Of a DNA stretch of 64,000 bases, positions 52,422-63,340 are shown piece by piece. The first letter of the stretch is position 1. The number at the start of each line of letters is the position of its first letter. Position numbers and translations under genes: made by a program. The notes beneath the pieces were generated by a model. It was not told the origin of the DNA, did not search any database, and saw only the letters and a program-made list of their open reading frames with translations. The stretch spans positions 93,332 through 157,331 of the forward strand of contig NZ_FNCE01000004.1 of the NCBI RefSeq assembly GCF_900100655.1, read 5' to 3'. The stretch comes from Limimonas halophila (GTDB lineage Bacteria > Pseudomonadota > Alphaproteobacteria > Kiloniellales > Rhodovibrionaceae).

Positions 52422-53036
52422 ATGTCCAAGCGCAAGACGCAGAAGTACAAGATTGACCGCCGCCTCGGCGTCAACCTCTGGGGCCGCCCGAAGAGCCCGT
52501 TCAACAAGCGCCAGTACGCGCCCGGTCAGCACGGCCAGCGCCGCCGCAAGCCCTCCGACTACGGCTTGCAGCTCCAGGCCAAGCAGAAGCTGAAGGGCTA
52601 CTACGGCTCCATCGGCGAGAAGCAGTTCCGCAAGTACTACGAGGAGGCCGAGCGCCGGAAGGGCGACACCTCCGAGAACCTGATCGAGCTGCTGGAGCGC
52701 CGCTTGGCCACGGTGGTCTACCGCGCCAAGTTCGTGCCCACGGTCTTCGCCGCGCGCCAGTTCGTGAACCACGGCCACGTGTTCGTGAACGGCAAGCGCG
52801 TCAACGTCCCGTCCTACTCCCTGCGCGACGGCGACGTGATCGAGGTCGCGAACGCGATGAAGGACAACCAGCTCATCGCCGAGGGCGTGGACGCGCCCGA
52901 GCGCGACGTGCCGGAGTACATCCAGGTCGACCACGACGCGCTCAAGGCGACCTTCCTCCAGGCGCCGAAGCTGGCCGACGTGCCGTACCCGGTTCAGATG
53001 GAGCCGAACCTCGTCGTCGAGTTCTACTCGCGCTAA
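52422..53036 (+). CDS. rpsD: 30S ribosomal protein S4
   Basis: 204 residues, normal S4 length. N-terminal [17 protein letters not shown] and [17 protein letters not shown], then the S4 RNA-binding domain ([32 protein letters not shown]). Primary 16S rRNA binder that starts small-subunit assembly. Stand-alone, as usual in alphaproteobacteria. CGGAGA precedes ATG 52422. A 206-base leader with a candidate promoter may host autoregulation. Two hairpins and a T-run terminator follow. Confidence 0.97.
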   Translation: MSKRKTQKYKIDRRLGVNLWGRPKSPFNKRQYAPGQHGQRRRKPSDYGLQLQAKQKLKGYYGSIGEKQFRKYYEEAERRKGDTSENLIELLERRLATVVYRAKFVPTVFAARQFVNHGHVFVNGKRVNVPSYSLRDGDVIEVANAMKDNQLIAEGVDAPERDVPEYIQVDHDALKATFLQAPKLADVPYPVQMEPNLVVEFYSR

Positions 53037-53054
53037 TAAACTGGACGCAGTTTA
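53037..53054 (+). terminator. Hairpin directly after the rpsD stop codon
   Basis: TAAACTG (53037-53043) and CAGTTTA (53048-53054) with loop GACG, immediately after TAA. Followed by another GTCTGG/CCAGAC hairpin. Similar to the hairpin at the gabD stop. Confidence 0.55.
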
Positions 53055-53150
53055 ATCCGGTCTGGTCGCGCCAGACACGCCACGAATCACCCTCGGCATC
53101 ACTCGCCGAGATGGCGTGCCCGGCGCGGCGCCCGACCGGGCCGAGACGAC

Positions 53151-53184
53151 AAAAGCCCCGGCCTTCACGGCCGGGGTTTTTTGT
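53151..53184 (+). terminator. Rho-independent terminator of rpsD
   Basis: AAAAGCCCCGGCC, a short loop, then GGCCGGGG followed by six T. The A run and T run make it potentially bidirectional, also serving the convergent mntR gene. Confidence 0.93.
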
Positions 53185-53225
53185 GCGCGCTCGTGTGTGT
53201 TGGGTGGAACGGCGAACGGGATTTT

Positions 53226-53699
53226 TCAGCGACTGGACTCCGGGTCCAGCTTGGCCGCCACGTCGCGGAAGGCGCGCAGGGTTTCCTCGCTGACGTGATG
53301 CTCGATGCCCTCGGCGTCGGTCATCGCCGTTTCCTCGGAAACCCCAATGGCCCGCAGAAAGCGCAATACGACAGCGTGGCGCGCGCGCGAGTCCTCGGCC
53401 ATCCGGCGGCCTTCGTCGGTGAGGTGGATGGCGCGGTAGGGTTCGCTGTGGATCAGGCCCTGTTCGCGCAGGCGCGCCACCATCTTGCCCACGGTCCCCT
53501 GGCGCACGCCCAGCCGCCGCGCGACCTCGACGGCGCGGGCCTCGCCCTTGGTGTCGATCAGGTCCGCGATCAGCTCCACGTAATCCTCGATCAGCTCGGT
53601 CTGGTGCGCCTGGCGGACGCGCTCGTGCTGGCGCGCGTGGGCGTCCGGCGCGATCAGCTGATCGCCGCTGCTGGGCTGATTGGGGTCGCGGGTCGGCAT
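53226..53699 (-). CDS. mntR: DtxR-family metal-dependent regulator, MntR-like
   Basis: 157-residue winged-helix regulator that senses manganese (or iron). QTELIEDYVELIADLIDTKGEARAVEVARRLGVRQGTVGKMVARL (shown in part here) is the DNA-binding region; the metal-binding second domain has DEGRRMAEDSRARHAVVLRFL and ITDAEGIEHH-type residues (MTDAEGIEHHVSEET). No C-terminal SH3 domain, as in MntR. Start ATG 53699 has GGAG upstream. Divergent from a putative manganese exporter, which it likely controls. Confidence 0.85.
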   Translation of the reverse strand: MPTRDPNQPSSGDQLIAPDAHARQHERVRQAHQTELIEDYVELIADLIDTKGEARAVEVARRLGVRQGTVGKMVARLREQGLIHSEPYRAIHLTDEGRRMAEDSRARHAVVLRFLRAIGVSEETAMTDAEGIEHHVSEETLRAFRDVAAKLDPESSR

Positions 53700-53773
53700 G
53701 GAAGCTCCAGGGTCGCCACGCTGAGGCGTTCTACCGCACGCAGCCGAATTGACAAAAGCCGCGACCGCGCCCA

Positions 53774-53793
53774 AGTTTAGCCACGGCTTAATT
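53774..53793. promoter_or_regulatory. Candidate MntR/DtxR operator
   Basis: Imperfect palindrome AGTTTAGCCACGGCTTAATT in the 167-base region between divergent mntR and the exporter gene. Half sites TTAGCC and GGCTTAA resemble the DtxR-family TTAGGC-type half sites. Weak, by eye. Confidence 0.4.
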
Positions 53794-53866
53794 CTGACGA
53801 CCATACCGAATTCCGGAGCCATTGCTGAACGACCCTCCGGGTGACAGGCGCGGCGCGGGACGGGGC

Positions 53867-55036
53867 ATGACGACACTGGTTGCAAGCGCGATGACGAGTT
53901 TGACGTACTCCGCCAGTTACGCGCGGTCGCTGGGGCCGGCGAAGCTGCTGTTGTTGGCGATCCTGGCCGGGCTCGCGCTGGTGGGGCCGGAGACGCGCGA
54001 AATCATGGCCGCGATGCTGGCGGACGCCTATTTGCAGGTGTCCGTTTTCGTCGCCGCCACGCTGGGGCTGATCTACTTCGTCGAGTCCCGGCAGAAGACC
54101 GACTTCGCCACCTTTCTGGATCAGCACCGGCGCTGGCAGATCCCCATCGCCGCGCTGCTGGGCGCGCTACCGGGCTGCGGCGGCGCGGTGGTCGTGGTCG
54201 TGCAATACGTGCGCGGGGCGATCAGCTTCGGCGCCGTGGTGGCCGTGCTCACGGCGACGATGGGCGACGCCGCGTTCCTGCTGCTGGCGGCCGAACCCAC
54301 CACGGCCGTGGCGGTGTACGCGCTGGGCGCGGGCGTCGGCATCGTCTCCGGCACCATCATCGACCTGATCCACGGCCCCAACTTCATGCGTCAGGCGCGC
54401 CTGGACGTCAGCCCGCAGATCCCCCAGAGCGATGGGGCGCGCCTGAACCCGCTGCGGCCGGCTTGGTTCGCGGTCGTCGTGCCGGGCTTCGTGCTGGGCG
54501 TGCTGTTGCTGCTGGAGGTCGATACCGACGCGCTCTTCGGTCCACTCGCGGCCTACGAGCCCACCCAGGCGATCGGCATGGTGGGCGCGTTGCTCGCGCT
54601 CGGCATGTGGACGCTGGACCCCGAGCAGCGTTTCGACCCCGGCGTGTGCCGGTCGGGTGGGCCCATGACCCGGATGATGGACACCACGAACTTTGTCACC
54701 GTGTGGGTGGTCGTGGGCTTCCTGGTCTACGAGCTGGGCGTGCACTTCACGGGCATCGACCTGGGCGGGATCTTCCACACTTGGGCCTACCTCGTGCCGC
54801 TGCTGGCGGTGGTGGTCGGCTTCCTGCCGGGGTGCGGCCCGCAGATCGTCGTGACGACGCTCTACATCCAGGAGGTGGTGCCGCTCTCGGCCCAGCTGGG
54901 CAACGCCATCTCCAACGACGGCGACGCGCTCTTCCCGGCCATCGCCATCGCCCCGAAGGCTGCCATCGTCGCCACGCTCTATTCGGCGGTGCCGGCCGTG
55001 ATGGTAGCCTACGGCTACTTCATGCTGTTCGAGTGA
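53867..55036 (+). CDS. Putative manganese exporter, 10-TM family
   Basis: 389-residue inner-membrane protein with about ten hydrophobic helices, an internal duplication, and repeated LPGCGG (residues 101-106) and LPGCGP motifs, one per half. This is the pattern of the putative 10-TM heavy-metal/manganese transporter family. Asp/Asn residues in MGDAAFLLL and NDGDALFPAIAI probably line the path. ATG 53867 (MTTLVAS) is chosen; an upstream TTG is possible. The divergent MntR-like gene supports manganese export regulated by metal level. Substrate not proven. Confidence 0.8.
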   Translation: MTTLVASAMTSLTYSASYARSLGPAKLLLLAILAGLALVGPETREIMAAMLADAYLQVSVFVAATLGLIYFVESRQKTDFATFLDQHRRWQIPIAALLGALPGCGGAVVVVVQYVRGAISFGAVVAVLTATMGDAAFLLLAAEPTTAVAVYALGAGVGIVSGTIIDLIHGPNFMRQARLDVSPQIPQSDGARLNPLRPAWFAVVVPGFVLGVLLLLEVDTDALFGPLAAYEPTQAIGMVGALLALGMWTLDPEQRFDPGVCRSGGPMTRMMDTTNFVTVWVVVGFLVYELGVHFTGIDLGGIFHTWAYLVPLLAVVVGFLPGCGPQIVVTTLYIQEVVPLSAQLGNAISNDGDALFPAIAIAPKAAIVATLYSAVPAVMVAYGYFMLFE

Positions 55037-55116
55037 GCTCGGCGGCCTCTCGACGCTCGCACGGGCGCGGGTCCATCATGCGGGGCTCGACACGACGGTG
55101 AGCAGGGAGGCGCGTG

Positions 55117-55572
55117 ATGCAGCTGGTGCTGGTGCAACACGGGCAAGCCGTTCCCAAGGATCAGGACCCCAGCCGGCCGCTCACCGACACCGGCCGGCGG
55201 GACGCGGATGCGCTCGCCAGCTTTCTCGGCCGCGCCGAGGCCGTGCCGCCGACGGTCTGGCACAGCGGGAAGCCGCGCGCCCGGCAGACGGCGGAAACCC
55301 TCTCGGTCGGCAACGCCGCGGCGGCGCGCGACGGCCTCGGGCCGAGCGACGACGTCGAGCCGGTCGCCGCCGAGCTTGCCGAGCGGCAGAGCGATCTGAT
55401 GATCGTGGGGCATCAGCCCTTTCTGGGCCGGCTGGCGAGCCGCCTGCTCACGGGCGATCCGGCGGGCATGACCGTGGCCTTCGAGCCCGGCAGCGCCGTG
55501 GGCCTGGACCGGACGGACGAGGGCTGGGCGCTCGCCTGGATGGTGCGGCCCGGCTTGTTCACGCGCGGCTGA
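55117..55572 (+). CDS. sixA: SixA-like phosphohistidine phosphatase
   Basis: 151-residue histidine phosphatase. The catalytic loop reads VLVQHGQAV, so the usual RHG motif is QHG, a form seen in one SixA clade; the second catalytic His is in MIVGHQPFLGRLAS. The DPSRPLTDTGRRDA segment and RARQTAETL match SixA. Small all-core proteins like this dephosphorylate phospho-histidine on proteins or act on small substrates. GGGAGG precedes ATG 55117. Followed 22 bases later by a small coiled-coil gene. Confidence 0.82.
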   Translation: MQLVLVQHGQAVPKDQDPSRPLTDTGRRDADALASFLGRAEAVPPTVWHSGKPRARQTAETLSVGNAAAARDGLGPSDDVEPVAAELAERQSDLMIVGHQPFLGRLASRLLTGDPAGMTVAFEPGSAVGLDRTDEGWALAWMVRPGLFTRG

Positions 55573-55594
55573 TGGGTGTGCACGGGAGGCGGCC

Positions 55595-55867
55595 ATGGCC
55601 CAGGGTGAGCAGCCCGAACGCGCGCGGCTGAACGCGGAATTGGCCCTGACGGAACAGCTCCTGCGCACGGAAACCCAGCACCTGCAGGAACTGGACGAAA
55701 AACGCCGCCTGATCACGGATGGCTTGGCGGACCTAAGCGCGCCCTCCGGCATGTGGGAGCACTACCTGGACGAAATCGACCAGGCCATGATCGCCGCGCG
55801 CAACCGCATCGATGAGCTGGATTACCTGCGCGAGGACATCCGCTCGCACCTGGAGCCGCATCAGTAG
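55595..55867 (+). CDS. Small coiled-coil hypothetical protein
   Basis: 90-residue, highly charged helical protein with no recognisable domain. Heptad-like pattern from LNAELALTEQLLRTETQHLQ onward suggests a helical hairpin or dimeric coiled coil. No membrane segment or signal. GGGAGGCGGCC precedes ATG 55595. It probably shares a transcript with sixA 22 bases upstream. Function unknown. Confidence 0.65.
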   Translation: MAQGEQPERARLNAELALTEQLLRTETQHLQELDEKRRLITDGLADLSAPSGMWEHYLDEIDQAMIAARNRIDELDYLREDIRSHLEPHQ

Positions 55868-55880
55868 GGTGGTGAGCGCG

Positions 55881-56593
55881 CTACGCCGGACGGCTCGCCG
55901 CTTTCAGTGTGTCCGCTGCGCGCGAGCGTGCGGCGTCCAGATCCAGCGCCTCGCTCAAGATCTCGTCGAGCGTGAAGGGGCAGGCAAGCGAGCTGGGAAG
56001 CTGCGCTTCGCCCGCATCGGCCAGCTTGTCGTTGGCCAGCGCGACGCCCTGGCGCCAGATGCGATCCAGATCCAGTTTTTGCCGCATGCTTGGGGAGAAC
56101 GCGACCGTTGCGTGCAGATGGTGCTGGCGGATTTCGCTGCGCCACGGGTCAATTCGGTCAAGGTGGAACACCTTGGGCGTAAAATTGACCCGTCCATCAC
56201 GATGAGACCTTTGCGGCTCCCGGCTGGGCGACCACGCGGCGACCAGGAGGTGGGCGAAAAGCTGGACACGGGCATGATGAGGTCAGGTCTGGAAAGGCCT
56301 GGGCTCTGGACAGCCTGCCTGAGCAGGCTCGCGCGCCGCAGGCGCGCAATCATGCCCGAATACTGAAGGAGAAACGGCGCATTATGCGGCGCGCTGGCTT
56401 CAGCGTTGTCGCATCATGCGCGATGCGTGTGCACCTGATTCAGCGCGTTTCGGCCCAAGTCCTCGACCTCTTCGGCCAGATGCTCACTGTCGATGGCGTT
56501 GCTGCCCGTCAGCGCGCGCAGGCGGGCCGCCTGGTCCTGGGTCCAGGCGTAAAAGTCCCGCTCATAGCGCGGCCGGTCCCGAACGTCCGACAT
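55881..56593 (-). pseudogene. DUF29-family gene split by a repeat element
   Basis: N-terminal part 56593-56417 encodes RYERDFYAWTQDQAARLRAL and the DUF29 motif IDSEHLAEEVEDLGR, then ends in a stop at 56414-56416. The C-terminal part, open from about 56266 to 55881 without its own start, continues VQLFAHLLVAAW, WRSEIRQHHLHATVAFSPSM and ACPFTLDEILSEALDLD, all DUF29 features in order. Between them lies about 150 bases of the double-hairpin element. Removing it would restore a protein of roughly normal DUF29 length (about 180-190 residues). The start has AGGGGGATCG upstream. Family function unknown. Confidence 0.8.
56270..56422. repeat. Bipartite double-hairpin element, copy 3 (inside DUF29 gene)
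   Basis: Half A is bounded by GGGCATGAT (56270-56278) and ATCATGCCC (56349-56357), with inner hairpins AGCCTGC/GCAGGCT and GCGCGCC/GGCGCGC. It shares GGGCATGATGAGGTC and CCTGGGCTCT with copy 2. Half B is bounded by GCGCATTATGCG and CGCATCATGCGC (11 of 12 pairs) at about 56377-56422. It interrupts DUF29 coding sequence. Confidence 0.75.
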
Positions 56594-56675
56594 CGATCCC
56601 CCTGGTCTGTCCAGCCAGGGTAGCACCGCCTTGTCCGGCGGTCAGGGGCGCGCGGCCCCGCCGCCGGTGCGAGCC

Positions 56676-57017
<342 letters not shown>

Positions 57018-57062
57018 GGCTCGATCCCTCGCATCGCGCGTGCGAATAAATGTGTGAACGGC

Positions 57063-57308
57063 TTAGCTGGTCTGGCGCTGCGGCGGCGAGGTCTGCAGGG
57101 CGAGCGCGTGCAGCTCGTTCCCCATCGCGCCCTGCAACGCCTTGTAGACCATCTGGTGCTGCTGCACCCGCGTCTTGCCCTCGAAGGCGGGCGAGACGAC
57201 GTAGACGGCGTAGTGGTCGCCGTCCCCGGCCAGGTCCTCGATCGTGACCTGGGCGTCCTCGATGCCCTCCTTGATGAGGCGCTCGATCTCGTGGGCGTTC
57301 ATCGCCAT
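57063..57308 (-). CDS. bolA: BolA-family protein
   Basis: 81-residue BolA-like protein with the helix-strand-turn-helix fold; HALALQTSPP at the C-terminus contains the invariant His ligand used in the GrxD complex. MAMNAHEIERLIKEGI opens it; ATG 57302 (MNAHEI) is an alternative start. Co-directional with grxD and downstream of purL by about 40 bases, so it may be part of a longer pur-bolA-grxD transcript. Confidence 0.93.
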   Translation of the reverse strand: MAMNAHEIERLIKEGIEDAQVTIEDLAGDGDHYAVYVVSPAFEGKTRVQQHQMVYKALQGAMGNELHALALQTSPPQRQTS

Positions 57309-57349
57309 GGCGGCCACCGCTCCGTCGCCGGGATGTTTGGTCGTCGGGC

Positions 57350-59563
<2,214 letters not shown>

Positions 59564-59634
59564 GGGATATTTGGCACTGTTCCGTGGATGGCGGCGCCAA
59601 GGGGTGATCTTCGGGCCGTTGCCTCACCCCCGCA

Positions 59635-59730
59635 AAGCCGGCCGGCTTCGCGCCTCTCTCCTGAAGGAGAGGGGGCTTCTGCGGAGCTTCGGCTGGGTTC
59701 CTTCTCCTTCAGGAGAAGGACAGGATGAGG
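59635..59730. repeat. Palindromic repeats between purQ and purL
   Basis: AAGCCGGCCGGCTT perfect palindrome (59635-59648); CTCTCCT/AGGAGAG (59656-59671); CCTTCTCCT/AGGAGAAGG (59700-59719); then GGACAG...CTGTCC enclosing GATGAGG (59718-59738). Same style as the repeats at 3.9 and 45.1 kb. Confidence 0.78.
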
Positions 59731-59766
59731 CCCTGTCCTTCACGTCGCGCGTAGCAGCAATTCGCC

Positions 59767-60462
59767 TCACGCCGCCGCGAGCTGCTCGACGGCCGAGGCG
59801 AACAGGCGCGCGCCGTCGCTGCCGCCGAGCATGGGGTCGGCCAGGCGCTCCGGGTGCGGCATGAGGCCGAGCACGCGCCGGTTCTCGCTCAGCACCCCGG
59901 CGATGTTGGCGACCGAGCCGTTGGGGTTCGCGCTCTCGGTCAGCGCGCCGTGGGCCTCGCAGTAGCGGAAGGCGATGCGGTCCTGGTCTTCCAGGCGCTT
60001 GCGGTCGTCGTCGCCGATGACGTAGTTGCCGTCGCCGTGCGCCACCGGGAAGGTGACGACCTGCCCGCGCGCGTAGCCGGCGGTGAAGGGCGAGGTTGCG
60101 GTTTCCGTGCGCAGGTGCACGTCCTTGCAGACGAAGCGCAGCGAGGCGTTCTGGATCAGCGCGCCGGGCAGCAGGTGGCTCTCGGTGAGCACCTGGAAGC
60201 CGTTGCAGATGCCGAGCACCGCGCCGCCCTTGTGCGCGTGCGCACACACCGCCCGCATGACGGGGGAGTGCGCGGCGATGGCGCCGGGGCGCAGATAGTC
60301 GCCGTAGGTGAAGCCGCCGGGCAGGGCAACCAGATCCACGTCCGGCAGCGCCGCGGCCTTGTGCCAGACGGCGTGCGGCGGGCGGCCCGTGGCCTGCTCC
60401 AACGCGACGGCCACGTCGCGGTCGCAGTTGGAGCCGGGGAAGACGACGTAGGCGGCGCGCAT
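59767..60462 (-). CDS. purQ: FGAM synthase glutaminase subunit
   Basis: 231-residue class I glutamine amidotransferase. Catalytic Cys in [11 protein letters not shown] and His-Glu in [11 protein letters not shown]-terminal [17 protein letters not shown] is the PurQ form. Provides ammonia to PurL. Start ATG 60462 overlaps the purS stop (TGATG). Confidence 0.96.
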   Translation of the reverse strand: MRAAYVVFPGSNCDRDVAVALEQATGRPPHAVWHKAAALPDVDLVALPGGFTYGDYLRPGAIAAHSPVMRAVCAHAHKGGAVLGICNGFQVLTESHLLPGALIQNASLRFVCKDVHLRTETATSPFTAGYARGQVVTFPVAHGDGNYVIGDDDRKRLEDQDRIAFRYCEAHGALTESANPNGSVANIAGVLSENRRVLGLMPHPERLADPMLGGSDGARLFASAVEQLAAA

Positions 60463-60704
60463 CACGCGCTCAACTCGATGGAATAGGTCTCGATCACGGT
60501 GTTCGCCAAGAGCTGCTGGCACATGGCGTCCACGCGCTCGCGGGCGCTGGCCTCGTCGGTGTCGCTCAGCTCCAGGTCGATGACCTTGCCGGCGCGGACG
60601 CTATCCACGCCCTCGAAGCCGAGCTGCGTAAGGGCGTGCTCGATGGCCTTGCCCTGGGGGTCGAGCACCCCCGATTTGAGCGTGACGTGAACGCGCGCTT
60701 TCAC
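60462..60704 (-). CDS. purS: FGAM synthase subunit PurS
   Basis: 80-residue Pur[26 protein letters not shown] is the diagnostic opening (first residues given in part); the compact alpha-beta fold ends [15 protein letters not shown] 60704 is preferred as start because GGGGAA lies 8 bases upstream and the length fits; ATG 60734 would add ten residues. Overlaps purQ by one base. Confidence 0.92.
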   Translation of the reverse strand: MKARVHVTLKSGVLDPQGKAIEHALTQLGFEGVDSVRAGKVIDLELSDTDEASARERVDAMCQQLLANTVIETYSIELSA

Positions 60705-60891
60705 CGCTGCGATTCCCCATCCGGTTTCCGACACGCGCTACCTACCGCGCGCCCGCGCGTGTGTCCATGCGTGCGGTGCACGAGATGGGCACGCGGGCGG
60801 GAACAGGCCGTGTTGCGGCGCCTTGACGCGCCTGCCACGCTTCAATCGTATGCGGGTGACGGACCGTGACGGAGCAAATGCGGCGCACGCG

Positions 60892-61158
60892 ATGAGCAAT
60901 GACGAGTCCAACCGGGCGCATGAAGTGATCCTGGAAACGCGGGACGGCCAGCGCATCTCGCCGGCGTGTCCCATTTGCGACGCCAAGCAGTGGGGCGAGC
61001 CGACGCCCGAGGAAGAAGAGCTGCGCGCGGGATTCCAGCCGATCCTGATGGCCGACACGGCGAACGGGCACGTGGGGCTCCCCGTCAGGGTCCGCATCTG
61101 CGGCAACTGCGGCTATGTCTGGTACCACACGGGAGCGCACGAGGCGACCGGCCAATGA
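60892..61158 (+). CDS. Small zinc-ribbon protein
   Basis: 88-residue protein with two CxxC knuckles: C26/C29 (SPACPICDAKQW) and C70/C73 (RICGNCGYVWYH), about 40 residues apart. Likely a zinc ribbon binding nucleic acid or protein; otherwise unrecognised. Its stop overlaps the next gene's start (ATGA). Alternative upstream starts at 60823 and 60850 exist; ribosome binding sites are weak for all. Confidence 0.65.
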   Translation: MSNDESNRAHEVILETRDGQRISPACPICDAKQWGEPTPEEEELRAGFQPILMADTANGHVGLPVRVRICGNCGYVWYHTGAHEATGQ

Positions 61159-61457
61159 CGATGCGCTGGCATGCGGAAGCGTTCCGGACGCCGATCAAGA
61201 CGATCGCCTACACGACCCGCTCCGGGAAGACGGGATCGAACGCGCCCTTCGCCTACAAGCTGCTGGTCGTGGCGCTGGGGCTTGCCGGTCTGCTGGTCGC
61301 GGCGATCGGCCTCGTCGCGAGCGTCATTGCCCCGGCGATGTGGACGAACGCGCTGACCGTCCTTGGCTTCATGGCCTTCGTCGCCGCCAGCGTGCTCGCG
61401 CGCTTCGTGCACCCGAAGCCAAAGACCGGCGCGGGCCGTGCATGGAAGCGATGCTAG
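61155..61457 (+). CDS. Hypothetical two-span membrane protein
   Basis: 100 residues: a basic N-terminus, then two membrane segments (YKLLVVALGLAGLLVAAIGLV and TVLGFMAFVAASVLARF) and a basic tail. Translationally coupled to the zinc-ribbon gene (ATGA) and overlapping the next gene by 16 bases. No known family recognised. Confidence 0.6.
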   Translation: MTMRWHAEAFRTPIKTIAYTTRSGKTGSNAPFAYKLLVVALGLAGLLVAAIGLVASVIAPAMWTNALTVLGFMAFVAASVLARFVHPKPKTGAGRAWKRC

Positions 61458-61663
61458 ACCAGCTTTTCTCGCTGTTGGCGCGCGGGTTTCCGGAGGGGCG
61501 CGACGGCCTGATCGTTGCGCTCGGCGTCTATGTTGCCCGGAACGCCGTCGAGATCGGCCATGCCTACACGCCCGCGTGGCTCATCCTCGCCACCGTGGCC
61601 GTCGCCTACGGTCTGCTGGCGCTGATCGTGCGGAGTGTGTGGCGGTTTTTCAGAGTTGAATGA
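61442..61663 (+). CDS. Hypothetical small membrane protein
   Basis: 73 residues with one clear hydrophobic segment (TPAWLILATVAVAYGLLALIV) and a second weaker one near residues 22-38. Starts inside the 3' end of the preceding membrane-protein gene, completing a three-gene overlapping unit of zinc ribbon plus two membrane proteins. Function unknown. Confidence 0.5.
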   Translation: MEAMLDQLFSLLARGFPEGRDGLIVALGVYVARNAVEIGHAYTPAWLILATVAVAYGLLALIVRSVWRFFRVE

Positions 61664-61681
61664 CTTGGTGGGTAGAGTGTC

Positions 61682-62647
61682 ATGATCGAAAGTAAATTCT
61701 TGGGGCGCGTGCGTTTTCCAGTAGTTTTTGAGAAAAATGAAAAATCACCAATTTGGCAATTTCTGGAGAAAATCTTGGAAGATTCGCTCATGATAGATAT
61801 GTTTGCTTTATGGGTTATCGCGGCGATTACCATAGTTTCTTGCATATCAATAAAGTATTGGACAAATTTGAGATGCGAGACTTGGTGGCATCCAAAATCG
61901 AAAAAAGGGTCAGGCGTATCTTGGGACGACGTGGCGGCAATTATCGATAGTGATCCCATTGGGGATGTTAATACTAAATCCACAAAGGGTATCAAGACGA
62001 TTTATGGAGAAGAAGGTCTGAAGGGCATAACAAGATATATATGGCATAAATTTTGTAAATACGGTTATATTATAAGAAATGCAGTGTATATATTTTTGTC
62101 AATTACAGCCTTAATTTTTGTGTTTTGGGCAACATTCTTTTTTGATCCTAAATTTCCGAGCCAAGACGGCCAATTTTACTGGAGGGTGGCTATTGGCGGC
62201 GGCGGAGTGTTGTTTTTAACTGCGATCGTAAGCGCTATACAGATTCGTGCGCAAGTTCAGTCGAAAAATCGGATAGAGTGGATTAACGATTTTAGAACAT
62301 AGATAGGTAAGATTATAGCTCACATTCCTTCTCCGGTAAATGAATACGAGATAGATTTGAAAAATTTAAATTTGTCAGGAGATAGTGAAGCAAATAAGGC
62401 AAGAATAAAACTTGAATTGCTCATCAACCCATCTGAACCAGATCATAGAACTTTGTCGTTCTTTCTGCGGCAAGCGTTGGGTTTTCAACCAATAAAAATT
62501 GACGAGCCGGTAAAAGCGAATCTTAAGAGTAGATTTAATTATGATATTACTGATGACGATCAAAGAAAAGATCTTATAACAGTTATAATTAGGTTGTCGA
62601 ATGCAATTCTGAAGCGTGAATGGGAAAGGGTTAAGCGTGGCGCCTGA
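61682..62647 (+). pseudogene. AT-rich membrane-protein gene interrupted by an in-frame amber codon
   Basis: Reads MIESKFLGRVRFPVVFEKNE to a TAG at 62300-62302, then continues in the same frame for 114 more sense codons (IGKIIAHIPSPVNEYEIDL... LSNAILKREWERVKRGA). The first 206 residues hold membrane segments near 40-57, 131-150 and 168-188 (KYGYIIRNAVYIFLSITALI lies in the second). The junction RIEWINDFR-stop-IGKIIA followed by LELLINPSEPDH looks like one family protein cut by a nonsense mutation; stop-codon read-through is the alternative. Strongly AT-rich, unlike both neighbours, so probably acquired. Confidence 0.65.
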
Positions 62648-62663
62648 CATCGGCTGTGTGTGG

Positions 62664-62906
62664 TTAGCTCTTCTGCTGCGAATGTGAGTGTTCTCCCAAC
62701 TTCACCCCCGGTTCCCGCCCGTTCGTGAAGACGACGCCGTGGTGTTCGAGGGCTTCGCGCATGGCGCGGAGGGTGTGGCGGTTGGGGTGGCGGTTGCCGC
62801 GTTCGAACTGGCTGACGGTGTTGCGGTTGACCTCGGCGGCAGCCGCGAGGTCGGGGATCGTCCAATCGAGCAGGCCGCGCGCGGCTCGGCATTGGGCTGG
62901 GGTCAT
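62664..62906 (-). CDS. XRE-family transcriptional regulator
   Basis: 80-residue helix-turn-helix protein: CRAARGLLDWTIPDLAAAAE, VNRNTVSQFERGNRHPNRHT is the recognition region, typical of Cro/CI-type (XRE) regulators. GC-rich, ending just beside the AT-rich amber-interrupted gene and convergent with it. It may control that element or be unrelated. Weak ribosome binding site. Confidence 0.85.
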   Translation of the reverse strand: MTPAQCRAARGLLDWTIPDLAAAAEVNRNTVSQFERGNRHPNRHTLRAMREALEHHGVVFTNGREPGVKLGEHSHSQQKS

Positions 62907-63021
62907 ACGGCGCGCTTAGCCAGGTTCAGCGATGCGATCAAGATTGGGCGATACGCTTGACATGCGGCGGATCGGCGTTATGCCTATGATTAGGCAAAAT
63001 GCCGAATGTCAGGAGGTCGTC

Positions 63022-63291
63022 ATGCCCGATTCAGCGCCCGATGCGAGCGAAGCGGCCGTCGTGGCCGGCCCGACGTGGCGGCAGGAGCTTGAAGCTGAAA
63101 TGGCGGAGCTGCGCGGGGCGATGGAGGCGCTGGGCGTGCTCGCGGACCGCGTCGCGGACGGTGTGGATGCGCGGGTGGAGCTGCGCGAGGCCGGCATGGG
63201 CGGCGGCGTGCCGGGCGAGGGGCTGCTGTGGGCCGTGCGCGAGCTTCAGGCGCGCATCGACGCCCTGGACCGCCGCATCGGGGCGTTGTGA
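63022..63291 (+). CDS. Hypothetical coiled-coil protein
   Basis: 89-residue acidic protein: WRQELEAEMAELRGAMEAL and LLWAVRELQARIDALDRRIG form two helices with heptad pattern. Middle is glycine-rich (AGMGGGVPGEG). AGGAGG precedes ATG 63022 at ideal spacing, which makes the gene credible. Function unknown. Confidence 0.65.
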   Translation: MPDSAPDASEAAVVAGPTWRQELEAEMAELRGAMEALGVLADRVADGVDARVELREAGMGGGVPGEGLLWAVRELQARIDALDRRIGAL

Positions 63292-63340
63292 GGTGCAGCG
63301 GATCACAGGAGACGCGCGAGGGGAACCGCTGGGCCGCGTG

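Noticed and set aside
53700..53866. Manganese riboswitch (yybP-ykoY) before the exporter
   Set aside because: The leader is too short and lacks the conserved paired loops; a regulator operator is more plausible.
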